8,064 nucleotides of DNA from Acidimicrobiia bacterium. GTDB taxonomy: Bacteria > Actinomycetota > Acidimicrobiia > Acidimicrobiales > Ilumatobacteraceae. Both the position numbers and the translations under genes were made by a program. The notes under the pieces are model-generated. The model saw only the letters and a list, made by a program, of their open reading frames with translations, had not been told where the DNA came from and ran no database searches. The stretch is taken from positions 1 to 8,064 of the forward strand of contig JAUHYJ010000150.1 in the NCBI GenBank assembly GCA_030425785.1, in the 5' to 3' direction. Positions 1-5,984 of this stretch are shown here, piece by piece; the first letter of the stretch is position 1, and every line of letters starts with the position of its first letter.

Positions 1-350
1 ACGCGTGGCCGGGTCCGCTCGTCGATTTTCTGGTCACCCGACCGCGGTGGTCGAGTACTGCCCATGCGGGGGCCGCCCGAGCGCTGGTTTGGTGGCGCGT
101 GTCGCCATCCGCCGACACCGCTCCCGCCCGAGCAGGAACCGGCTCGATCCGTACGGCCTTGTGCTCGATGTCGCTCGGAGCCCAGCATCAGCGAAGTTGC
201 GGTCGGGTGATGACGCGCGCTCCGCATCGAGCTCGTCGCGCCGTCCTGACTCGGCAGGTCGCGAGGCCAGCGCTTCGGACGCACCGACTCGCGGCACGGG
301 TCCAGCGCCGACCATCGCCCTGCCGACACGACGGCCCTACGATCGGCTGC
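1..350. other. Intergenic stretch without a convincing gene
   Basis: Open frames cross this stretch on both strands, but none looks coding. Their products are Arg/Ser/Pro/Ala-rich with no recognisable motif, and third codon positions are clearly less G/C-biased than in the surrounding genes. One frame is open from base 1 to a TGA at 207-209 and could be the tail of an upstream plus-strand gene; I cannot support it beyond being open. I see no tRNA, insertion sequence or CRISPR. An imperfect inverted repeat sits around 91-110 (GGTGGCG facing CGCCATCC). The last bases before 351 hold the predicted hpaH promoter. Confidence 0.5.
338..343 (+). promoter_or_regulatory. Predicted -10 element of hpaH (leaderless start)
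   Basis: TACGAT matches the actinobacterial TANNNT -10 consensus and ends 7 bases before the ATG at 351. Transcription would then begin at or within a base or two of the start codon. No Shine-Dalgarno sequence precedes this ATG, which agrees with a leaderless mRNA. No good -35 box is visible. This is inferred from sequence only. Confidence 0.5.
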
Positions 351-1166
351 ATGGGCGACGGGGTGTTGACGGACGCAGAGGTGGCAGCGGAGGCGGCGGT
401 GCTCGACGAGGCCGAGCAGACGGCGACGCAGTGCCGGCAGACGACCGAGGTGCATCCCGACGCCACGATGGCCGATGCCTATCGTGTGCAGGCAGCGTGG
501 CTCGACCTCAAGCTGGCCCGCGGCGAACACCTGGTCGGGCACAAGATCGGCCTGACGTCGCGGGCGATGCAGGCGGCGATGAAGATCGACACGCCCGACT
601 CCGGTTTCCTCACCGACGCGATGGTGTTCGATCCGGGCACGACACTGCGCGCCGCCGCCTTCTGCGACCCGAAGCTCGAGGTCGAGCTGGCGTTCGTTCT
701 CGGCACCGACCTGGCCGGTGCCGACCTCACTGTCGACGACGTCCTCGACGCGACCGACCACGTCGTGCCGGCGATCGAGCTGATCGCCGCCCGCTCGTAC
801 CGCACCGACCCGGCCACGGGCCGCACCCGCACCGTCGTCGACACGATCAGCGACAACGCCGCCGACGCCGGCATCGTCTGTGGTGGCGAGCGCGTCGCAC
901 CCCGCGACCTCGACCTGCGCTGGATCGGTGCGTTGGCGAGCCGCAACGGCGTCGTCGAAGAGACCGGGCTCGCGGCCGGGGTGCTCGGGCATCCGGCGAC
1001 GGGCATCGTGTGGTTGGCACGCCGCTACGCCGAACAGGGCCTGACGCTCGATGCTGGTCACGTGGTGCTGGCCGGCTCGTTCACCCGCCCGGTCGACATC
1101 CGGGCCGGCGACGAGTTCGAGTTCGACTACGGCCCGCTCGGGCGCTTCGGCCTCTCGTTCGATTGA
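351..1166 (+). CDS. hpaH: 2-oxo-hept-4-ene-1,7-dioate hydratase (HpaH-like)
   Basis: A 271-residue member of the fumarylacetoacetase-fold hydratase/decarboxylase family (MhpD/HpaH). HpaH adds water to 2-oxo-hept-4-ene-1,7-dioate in the homoprotocatechuate (4-hydroxyphenylacetate) meta-cleavage pathway, in the cytoplasm. The protein lines up along its length with enterobacterial HpaH (about 267 residues) as I recall it: GHKIGLTS at 63-70, VELAFVL at 111-117, DTISDNAADAG at 164-174, ASRNGVVEETGLAAGVLGHP at 196-215 and GSFTRP at 242-247. The three acidic metal ligands of the family correspond to Glu110, Glu112 and Glu143, and Lys65 is the conserved active-site lysine. The ATG at 351 is chosen because it gives the family length and follows a -10 element; the frame continues upstream but looks non-coding. 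No other hpa gene is in the window, so the substrate could be another 2-oxo-4-enoate, as for MhpD/XylJ relatives. Confidence 0.82.
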   Translation: MGDGVLTDAEVAAEAAVLDEAEQTATQCRQTTEVHPDATMADAYRVQAAWLDLKLARGEHLVGHKIGLTSRAMQAAMKIDTPDSGFLTDAMVFDPGTTLRAAAFCDPKLEVELAFVLGTDLAGADLTVDDVLDATDHVVPAIELIAARSYRTDPATGRTRTVVDTISDNAADAGIVCGGERVAPRDLDLRWIGALASRNGVVEETGLAAGVLGHPATGIVWLARRYAEQGLTLDAGHVVLAGSFTRPVDIRAGDEFEFDYGPLGRFGLSFD

Positions 1167-1170
1167 CGCG

Positions 1171-1527
1171 TCAGAGCACCAGGTTGCGCAAGCCGAGGCC
1201 CATCACGAAGAGGCTGCCGAAGCCGTACAGCAGGTGCTGGTTGCCCTTCATGAACGGGCTGCCCCGGTAGCTGTACATGATGCCGACGGCGACGATCGCC
1301 GAGACGCCGTACAGCATGTGCATGTCGTCGAGCACCACGGCGTCGTCCGACGCCAGCAGCGCACCGAACAAGGCCTGGGTGAACACGGTCACCTGCGCGA
1401 TCACGACCGCGACCCAGAGCGCGGTGCCCCGCGCCCGTTCGAACCGGTGGGCGGCGAGGCACCACACCCCCACCGCAGCGTTGAGCCCGATCAGCACCCA
1501 GGCGTTGATCTCGTGCAGCGTCCGCAT
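1171..1527 (-). CDS. Small four-TM membrane protein, function unknown
   Basis: A 118-residue protein that I do not recognise. Four hydrophobic segments are visible at about residues 8-26, 36-58, 68-87 and 98-117, so nearly the whole chain is membrane-embedded. Histidines lie near the membrane ends (His5, His27, His70, His98). Such placement could suit a metal or haem site, but I see no family motif to support that. Its ATG lies 2 bases after the TGA of the upstream lipoprotein gene. A GGTGA about 9 bases before the ATG, inside the last lipoprotein codons, can serve as ribosome binding site. Translational coupling is therefore likely, and the two products may work together at the cell envelope. 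Its stop is 4 bases from the convergent hpaH stop, leaving no room for a separate terminator. Confidence 0.75.
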   Translation of the reverse strand: MRTLHEINAWVLIGLNAAVGVWCLAAHRFERARGTALWVAVVIAQVTVFTQALFGALLASDDAVVLDDMHMLYGVSAIVAVGIMYSYRGSPFMKGNQHLLYGFGSLFVMGLGLRNLVL

Positions 1528-1529
1528 GT

Positions 1530-2297
1530 TCAGAAGTCACCGCACCCATAACCGGCGAACACGACGGTGACGACGTCGTCGGGCGACGCACCCGTCAGCA
1601 GGCCGTAGAAGACGTCGCTCACGTAGAAGTTGGGCGGGATGCCGACCGCCTCGTCGCCCTCGTTGACCGAGGCCTCGGGGAACTCCGCGTACAGATCGAC
1701 GACCCGGGTGCCGAGCGTGGTCGAGCCGGGGGTGCGGAGCCCGACCGGGTCGTCACCGATCGTGCCGACACGCCCGTACTCGTAGCCGATGAAGTGAGGC
1801 CGCTCGATCGCGTAGCTCGATGCGTCGCTGAAGAGCAGCGACAGGACCCCCCAGTCGACCCGCCGGGCGACCGTGGCCGCGCCACCGGCGCCGCAGTCGG
1901 CGAAGGCGAACGGGTCGACCCACCCGGTGTCGGCGGTCGGCGCGCCGAGCACCGACTGGACGTACTGGATCACCCCGTCGGGCGCCGCGCCGAACCGCGC
2001 CGAGCCGATGCCGTCGCCGCGCAGGACGAGTTCCTGCACCGCGACGGGTTCGGTCGTGGTCGTGACGGCTGCGTCGGTGACGGGCGGCGTGGTCGGTGGG
2101 GCCGTCGTCGCCGCGGTCGCGGCCGGTGCCGTCGTGGACGGCACCGCGGTGGTCGTGGTGGTCGTCGTGGTCGTCGCGAGCGTGAAGCTCGGCGGCGTGG
2201 CGGTCGTGACCGGCCCCTCGTCGCTGCACGCGGCCACGCCGAGCAGCACGGCGGCGGCCGCGAGCGCACCGAACGAACGTCGGATCATGGCGTTCAT
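1530..2297 (-). CDS. Secreted lipoprotein with Thr/Ala/Pro-rich linker
   Basis: 255 residues. The N-terminus is a lipoprotein signal: Arg6-Arg7, a hydrophobic stretch at 9-22 and a lipobox VAAC with Cys24 as the lipidated residue. The mature protein should be anchored to the outer face of the membrane. Residues about 31-82 form a Thr/Ala/Pro linker, including nine consecutive Thr at 42-50, which is likely an extended spacer through the wall. A folded domain follows (about 86-255) with GDGIGSARFGAAPDGV (94-109) and GAPTADTGWVDP (118-129). Its two cysteines, Cys135 and Cys252, could form a disulfide. Similar 'DGLG..FG' domains occur, as I recall, in uncharacterised actinobacterial secreted proteins; I cannot name a family. 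The ATG at 2297 is preferred because AGGG lies 9 bases upstream; the ATG at 2288 is also possible. The frame is open further upstream to 2405, but that part overlaps the deacetylase gene and lacks a signal sequence. Confidence 0.8.
   Translation of the reverse strand: MNAMIRRSFGALAAAAVLLGVAACSDEGPVTTATPPSFTLATTTTTTTTTAVPSTTAPAATAATTAPPTTPPVTDAAVTTTTEPVAVQELVLRGDGIGSARFGAAPDGVIQYVQSVLGAPTADTGWVDPFAFADCGAGGAATVARRVDWGVLSLLFSDASSYAIERPHFIGYEYGRVGTIGDDPVGLRTPGSTTLGTRVVDLYAEFPEASVNEGDEAVGIPPNFYVSDVFYGLLTGASPDDVVTVVFAGYGCGDF
2052..2207 (-). repeat. Low-complexity GGT/CGT triplet tract
   Basis: The Thr-rich linker of the lipoprotein is encoded by degenerate triplet runs. On the plus strand the core at 2148-2174 is nine consecutive GGT or CGT triplets (ACC/ACG on the coding strand). 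The mix of two synonymous codons makes it imperfect at the DNA level, but slippage could still change linker length in frame. Confidence 0.6.
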
Positions 2298-2341
2298 TGT
2301 GACGAACCCTGCCAGACCGTCGGCGGATGGGGGCGTCGCCG

Positions 2342-3160
2342 TCACGAGGCGTCGAAGAACCAGCCGGACCGCGGGCCGGGGTCGCGACCATGCTCGACGA
2401 ACCACTCGGTTCCGAACACCTCGGTGAAGACCTCCGGCGGCATCGTGAGGAAGAACGACGAGTCGCTGACCTGGCTGCGGTGTGCGGCCATCGACGCCCG
2501 CTTCACGTCGGCGTAGGCACGCACGTCGACGCCGAGGGTGAGCTCGGCTTCGGGCGTCCCCATCGGGTTGCCGTCGTCCATCGGCCCGTCGGGATCGAAG
2601 TCGTCGGGGCCGACGTCGTCGATGCCGGCATCACGTGCCGCCGCGGCGAACCGGCGCATCGCATCGCGGTTCATGGTCGACTCGGCGACGAGCAGACCGG
2701 GCAGATCGTCCGCCACGAGCTCTTCGGCGCGGCGGCCGACCCGGTGCACCTGCACGTGGTCGGGGTGGCCGTAGCCGCCGTGCCAGTCGTAGATGGTGAA
2801 CACGTCGGCCCGCTCGTCGCGCAGCACCGCCGCGACCCGCTCGGCGGCGGCGTCGACGTCGGCGTTCACGAAGGCGTCGTCGTGACCGTTCGAGTCCCAG
2901 CCGGTCATCCCCGAGTCGTGGTAGTCGAGGAACTCGACGCGTCGGATCCCGAGCACCTCGGCCGATCGCATCGTCTCGTCACGACGACGGTCGGCGAGCG
3001 TCTCGCCGGGAGCCAGGTCGTCGGGGACCTCGCCGTGGATGCCGTCGGTGGCGACGATCAGCACGACACGGTGCCCCTCGGCGGCAGCGCGCGCCATGCT
3101 GCCGCCGGTCGCGATCGACTCGTCGTCGGGGTGAGCGTGGAAGCAGACCAGGGTCCCCAT
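2342..3160 (-). CDS. LmbE/PIG-L family zinc deacetylase
   Basis: 272 residues, one LmbE-like (GlcNAc-PI de-N-acetylase) domain. The family removes acetyl groups from N-acetylglucosaminyl compounds or cleaves related amides; MshB and Mca of mycothiol metabolism belong here. The zinc motif HAHPDDES is at 8-15 and the second motif GGYGHPDHVQVH at 128-139. By alignment with mycobacterial MshB as I recall it, His10, Asp13 and His135 are the zinc ligands, Asp12 the general base, and Tyr130 and His132 assist catalysis, so all active-site residues are present. The length is a little below MshB and Mca (about 290-300 residues) and I cannot assign the substrate. The ATG at 3160 sits just before the family N-terminus and follows a TAGCCT -10 element; the frame upstream runs into the racemase gene. 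The lipoprotein gene starts 44 bases after its stop and may be cotranscribed. Confidence 0.85.
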   Translation of the reverse strand: MGTLVCFHAHPDDESIATGGSMARAAAEGHRVVLIVATDGIHGEVPDDLAPGETLADRRRDETMRSAEVLGIRRVEFLDYHDSGMTGWDSNGHDDAFVNADVDAAAERVAAVLRDERADVFTIYDWHGGYGHPDHVQVHRVGRRAEELVADDLPGLLVAESTMNRDAMRRFAAAARDAGIDDVGPDDFDPDGPMDDGNPMGTPEAELTLGVDVRAYADVKRASMAAHRSQVSDSSFFLTMPPEVFTEVFGTEWFVEHGRDPGPRSGWFFDAS

Positions 3161-3167
3161 CCGGTGC

Positions 3168-3173
3168 AGGCTA
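3168..3173 (-). promoter_or_regulatory. Predicted -10 element of the deacetylase gene
   Basis: On the minus strand TAGCCT (TANNNT) is followed by 7 bases (GCACCGG) and then the ATG at 3160. No Shine-Dalgarno sequence is seen. This suggests a separate, nearly leaderless transcript that starts in the 53-base gap after the racemase gene and may include the lipoprotein and four-TM genes. Confidence 0.45.
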
Positions 3174-3211
3174 CGGGGACGGCTCGGCCATGTGTCGTGG
3201 CCCGGGTGTGA

Positions 3212-3225
3212 CGTCAGGCCTGACG
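3212..3225. repeat. 14-bp perfect palindrome over the racemase stop codon
   Basis: CGTCAGGCCTGACG is its own reverse complement and includes the last codons and TGA of the racemase gene. It has no loop, so it resembles a protein-binding site more than a terminator. A palindrome of this length could also occur by chance in a window of this size. Confidence 0.4.
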
Positions 3226-4371
3226 GGCGGCACCACTGTCGAGCAGGGCGTCGACACGTTCGGCCGGGATCCCCCAGGCGGTCAGGACGTCGCGGGTGTG
3301 CTGACCATCGTGCGCCGGCGACATCGCGATCTCGGGGACCGTCCGGCTGAACCGGGGTGCCGGCGCGGGCTGGGTGAAGCCGTCGCGCTCGAGGAACGTC
3401 TGGCGCGCGCGGTTGTGCGGGTGCTGCGCCGCCTCGTCCATCCGCAGCACCGGGGCGAAGCAGACGTCGGTGTGCTCCATGATCTCGCACCACTCGTCGC
3501 GCGTCTTCGCCCGGAACACCTCGGCGAGGCGTTCCTTGAGGTGCGGCCAGTTGCCGCGGTCCATCTGGGCGGCGAACTCGTCGTCACCCTCGAGGCCGGT
3601 CAAGCGGAGCAGTTCGGCGTAGAACTGCGGCTCGATCGAACCGATCGAGACGTACTCGCCGTCGGCGCACTCGTAGACGTCGTAGAAGTGGGCGCCGGTG
3701 TCGAGCATGTTCACGCCGCGCTGCGACTGGTCGTGCATGCCGATCTGGCTCATGAACCAGAACATCGTCATGAGCGTCGCGGTGCCGTCGACCATGGCGG
3801 CGTCGACGACCTGGCCCTGCCCGCTGCGCTGTGCTTCGAGCAGACCACAGACGATGCCGAACGCCAGGAACATCCCACCGCCGCCGAAGTCGCCGACCAT
3901 GTTCATCGGCGGTGTCGGCGGTTCACCGGCGCGCCCGTAGTGCGCGAGCGCACCGGCGAGCGCGATGTAGTTGATGTCGTGCCCGGCGGCCGACGCGTAC
4001 GGGCCGTCCTGGCCCCAGCCGGTCATCCGGCCGTACACGAGCTTCGGGTTGCGCGCCAGGCACTCGTCGGGCCCGACCCCGAGCCGCTCCATCACCCCGG
4101 GCCGGAACCCCTCCATCAGTGCGTCGGCACGCTCGACGAGGTCGAGCAGCGTCGCGACGCCGTCGGGGTGCTTGAGGTCGAGCGCGATGTTGCGACGTCC
4201 GCGCCGCGAGATGTCGGGGTGGGCGCCGTCTGGGGCGGGACCCCGGACCGAGCCGGCTCGTTCGACGCGCACGACCTCGGCGCCCATGTCGGCCAGGAGC
4301 ATCGCGGCGAAGGGGCCGGGTCCGATGCCCGCGATCTCGATGACGCGGTACCCCGCGAGCGGCCCGGTCAC
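3214..4371 (-). CDS. mcr: Alpha-methylacyl-CoA racemase (family III CoA-transferase fold)
   Basis: 385 residues with a GTG start. The family interconverts (2R)- and (2S)-2-methylacyl-CoA, for beta-oxidation of branched fatty acids and sterol side chains. The match to the mycobacterial racemase MCR, as I recall it, is extensive: [18 protein letters not shown] (3-20), [13 protein letters not shown] (89-101), RMTGWGQ (115-121), GHDINYI (130-136), NMVGDFGGG (157-165), [11 protein letters not shown] (186-196) and PAPRFSRT (337-344). The catalytic residues correspond to His131, Asp161 and Glu247. These motifs favour racemase over other CaiB/BaiF CoA-transferases, although exact substrate is unproven. 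The start is fixed by the GTGA overlap with the upstream hydrolase stop: GTG at 4371-4369, TGA at 4370-4368. An open frame reaches back to 4728 but lies inside the hydrolase gene. The stop codon lies within a 14-bp perfect palindrome. Confidence 0.88.
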   Translation of the reverse strand: MTGPLAGYRVIEIAGIGPGPFAAMLLADMGAEVVRVERAGSVRGPAPDGAHPDISRRGRRNIALDLKHPDGVATLLDLVERADALMEGFRPGVMERLGVGPDECLARNPKLVYGRMTGWGQDGPYASAAGHDINYIALAGALAHYGRAGEPPTPPMNMVGDFGGGGMFLAFGIVCGLLEAQRSGQGQVVDAAMVDGTATLMTMFWFMSQIGMHDQSQRGVNMLDTGAHFYDVYECADGEYVSIGSIEPQFYAELLRLTGLEGDDEFAAQMDRGNWPHLKERLAEVFRAKTRDEWCEIMEHTDVCFAPVLRMDEAAQHPHNRARQTFLERDGFTQPAPAPRFSRTVPEIAMSPAHDGQHTRDVLTAWGIPAERVDALLDSGAARQA

Positions 4372-5273
4372 GCCGGCGCCGCCTCGGTGAGCGCGGCGGC
4401 GTGGTCGCCGTGCGCGGCCAGCGCTCCGGTGATGAGCGGCCACAACGGTGGCGGCAGGTCGTGGCCCATGTCGGCGACCTCGAGCAGGTGCGCGCCCGGC
4501 ACGAGCTCGGCGGTGCGGCGACCACCGCTCGGGGCGATGAGTGCGTCGTCGAGCCCATGGACGACCAGCATCGGCGTCGTGACCGACGACAACGCGTCCG
4601 ACCGATCGCCTGAGGCGTAGATCGCCGCCAGCTGGCGGGGCGCGCCCTCCGGATAGTGGCAGCGGTCGTAGCTGGCGGCTGCGAGCTGTTGCGAGACCTC
4701 CGGGTCGAAGTACTTCTTCGATCCCCACACGCCGTAGTTCACTGCGTTGGCGATGACGGCGTCGCGCCCCTCCGGCGGCGGGGCGAGCAGGACGGTCAAC
4801 GCCTCGGGCGTCGCCTGGCCGTAGTCGGGGTCGCCCACCGTCGACATGACCGACGTGACACTGAGCAGGCGCTCGGGGTGCTCGATCGCCATGGTCTGCA
4901 CGATCATCCCGCCCATCGACGCGCCGACCACGTGCGCCCGGTCGATGCCGAGCGCGTCGAGCAGCCCGATCCCGTCGGCCGCCATGTCGGACAGCGTGTA
5001 CGGCACCTCGGGCAGCTCGGTGCGGGCGAGCGCCGCGGTGATGACGGCATTGGTGTCGACCTCGACGCCGTCGAACTTGGTCGACAGGCCGCAGTCGCGG
5101 TTGTCGAAGCGGATGACGTGCCGACCGTGGTCGGCGAGCCGCCGGCAGAACCCCTCCTGCCAGGCGATCATCTGGGCCGTGAACCCCATGACCAACAGCA
5201 CGGCCGGGTCGTCGGGGTCACCGAACGTGTCGTACTCGAGCTCGATTCCGGAAGCCAGGTGGGCGCGACTCAT
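4368..5273 (-). CDS. Alpha/beta hydrolase (probable esterase)
   Basis: 301 residues, single alpha/beta-hydrolase domain, probably cytoplasmic since no signal peptide is visible. The oxyanion-hole region is LLVMGF at 26-31, where MG replaces the usual HG. The nucleophile elbow is GASMGG at 117-122 (Ser119). The acid is probably Asp243 in HGLDDALI (239-246), and His271 in MGHDLP (269-274) completes the triad. FDNRDCGLS (56-64) is typical of the branch that includes RdmC-type methylesterases, haloperoxidase-like enzymes and proline iminopeptidase-like hydrolases. Substrate cannot be read from sequence. It overlaps the racemase gene by 4 bases and is very likely cotranslated with it, which suggests acyl-CoA, lipid or ester metabolism. 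The ATG at 5273 begins right at the domain. It has neither a clear ribosome binding site nor a TANNNT element, but a perfect 8-bp inverted repeat ends one base upstream. Confidence 0.85.
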   Translation of the reverse strand: MSRAHLASGIELEYDTFGDPDDPAVLLVMGFTAQMIAWQEGFCRRLADHGRHVIRFDNRDCGLSTKFDGVEVDTNAVITAALARTELPEVPYTLSDMAADGIGLLDALGIDRAHVVGASMGGMIVQTMAIEHPERLLSVTSVMSTVGDPDYGQATPEALTVLLAPPPEGRDAVIANAVNYGVWGSKKYFDPEVSQQLAAASYDRCHYPEGAPRQLAAIYASGDRSDALSSVTTPMLVVHGLDDALIAPSGGRRTAELVPGAHLLEVADMGHDLPPPLWPLITGALAAHGDHAAALTEAAPA

Positions 5274-5274
5274 G

Positions 5275-5300
5275 ACCGCAGCATGACATGGCGCTGCGGT
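5275..5300 (-). promoter_or_regulatory. 8-bp inverted repeat directly before the hydrolase start
   Basis: ACCGCAGC (5275-5282) and GCTGCGGT (5293-5300) are perfect reverse complements around a 10-base centre. The repeat ends one base before the hydrolase ATG. It could be an operator, or an RNA hairpin that controls access to a start codon with no visible Shine-Dalgarno sequence. There is no T-run, so a terminator role is less likely. Confidence 0.4.
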
Positions 5301-5332
5301 GCCCGGCGAAGCGTCACCCGACGCGACCGGGC
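5301..5332 (-). terminator. Strong GC hairpin after the PH/SHOCT gene
   Basis: The outer stem is GCCCGG (5301-5306) with CCGGGC (5327-5332). The inner stem is GCGTC (5311-5315) with GACGC (5320-5324), with a 4-base loop ACCC and a small asymmetric internal loop. It starts 13 bases past the stop of the PH/SHOCT gene. No U-tract follows, so it would be a non-canonical terminator or an attenuating structure in the leader of the hydrolase-racemase pair. Confidence 0.4.
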
Positions 5333-5345
5333 CGCTGCGAACCGA

Positions 5346-5960
5346 TCAGCCCTCGAGCAGCCGCCGCTTCTGCTCGTCGAACTCGGCCTGGGTGATCGTG
5401 CCCCGCTCGCGCAGGCCTTCGAGCTTCTCGAGCTGGCCGGCGACGTCGGTGGCGGAGGTCGCCCCGCCGTACATGCGGGTGTTGTTCGCCTCGCGCTGGG
5501 AATGGATGAGGTTCTGGACGCGCGACGGATTCTTGATGTCGGTGAACCGCTGCTGGCCGAGCTCGCCCGCCGACTCGATCAGCAGGTCGCCGGCACCGAG
5601 GAACCGCTCGAACACCGACTGGTTCGACATGACGGTGTTCACCCGCTCGAGCGGGATCTCCATGCCGTTCTTCGCGACGACGCCCGACCGGAAGATCACC
5701 CGGTCGCTGGTGATGACGAAGTTCGTCGTCGACCACATCGCGTACCGCGCGACCAGCCAGATCGCCGAGGCGACGATGAGCGCGATCGCGACCCAGCCGA
5801 GGTACGTCTGTGCGTCGCCGTCGAGAATGACGATCACGAGGATGCCGAAGATGATCGACCCGATGAGCGCGAGTGCCGCCTTGGCGAAGAACCACCAGTG
5901 CGGATGCAGGTCGAGCGCCACCGTCTCGTGGTCGTTGAGCAGCTTCTTGGGATACGGCAT
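5346..5960 (-). CDS. Two-TM bacterial PH-domain protein with SHOCT tail
   Basis: 204 residues. The short N-terminus includes LDLHPHWW (17-24). Two membrane helices follow at about 25-46 and 53-72, then a bacterial PH-like domain (bPH2/DUF304 type) at about 76-155, with WSTTNFVITSDRVIFRSG at 76-93 and IPLERVNTV at 102-110. A SHOCT module at about 174-203 (LEKLEGLRERGTITQAEF, 178-195) closes the protein. Bacterial PH domains of this type are membrane-associated and of mostly unknown function; SHOCT is a small C-terminal module proposed to mediate oligomerisation. The hydrophobic helices support a membrane location with the PH domain on one face. The ATG at 5960 is preferred because the domain order starts there and a TACTGT -10 element lies 8 bases upstream; the frame further upstream is inside the divergent helicase gene. 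Confidence 0.87.
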   Translation of the reverse strand: MPYPKKLLNDHETVALDLHPHWWFFAKAALALIGSIIFGILVIVILDGDAQTYLGWVAIALIVASAIWLVARYAMWSTTNFVITSDRVIFRSGVVAKNGMEIPLERVNTVMSNQSVFERFLGAGDLLIESAGELGQQRFTDIKNPSRVQNLIHSQREANNTRMYGGATSATDVAGQLEKLEGLRERGTITQAEFDEQKRRLLEG

Positions 5961-5984
5961 GGACACAAACAGTACCGTGGCGCC
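5961..5984. promoter_or_regulatory. Overlapping divergent promoters of the PH/SHOCT and helicase genes
   Basis: Only 24 bases separate the two start codons. For the helicase, TACCGT (5973-5978) lies 6 bases before its GTG, placing transcription start on the start codon. For the PH/SHOCT gene, TACTGT on the minus strand (5974 to 5969) lies 8 bases before its ATG. The two -10 elements share the TA step at 5973-5974. Each -35 region would fall within the other gene's first codons. Neither start has a Shine-Dalgarno sequence. Inferred from sequence only. Confidence 0.5.

Noticed and set aside
1..209. Open frame from base 1 to a TGA at 207-209, possible tail of an upstream gene
   Set aside because: Its third positions are less G/C-biased than in the real genes, the product is Arg/Pro-rich and has no motif. 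Upstream sequence is needed to decide.
34..315. 93-codon minus-strand frame divergent from hpaH
   Set aside because: Codon bias is unlike the neighbouring genes, there is no ribosome binding site and the product is low-information Arg/Ala/Ser-rich.
99..350. Upstream extension of the hpaH frame
   Set aside because: The added residues do not resemble the hydratase family, and the ATG at 351 gives the expected length with a promoter in place.
2327..4620. Long plus-strand frames opposite the deacetylase and racemase genes
   Set aside because: They are shadows of strongly biased GC codons on the other strand; the products are Val/Arg/Gly/His-rich without motifs.
4656..5984. Upstream extension of the helicase frame (over 400 codons)
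   Set aside because: It is antisense to the hydrolase and PH/SHOCT genes, which have clear domains; the extension has none, and the helicase domain starts just after the GTG at 5985.
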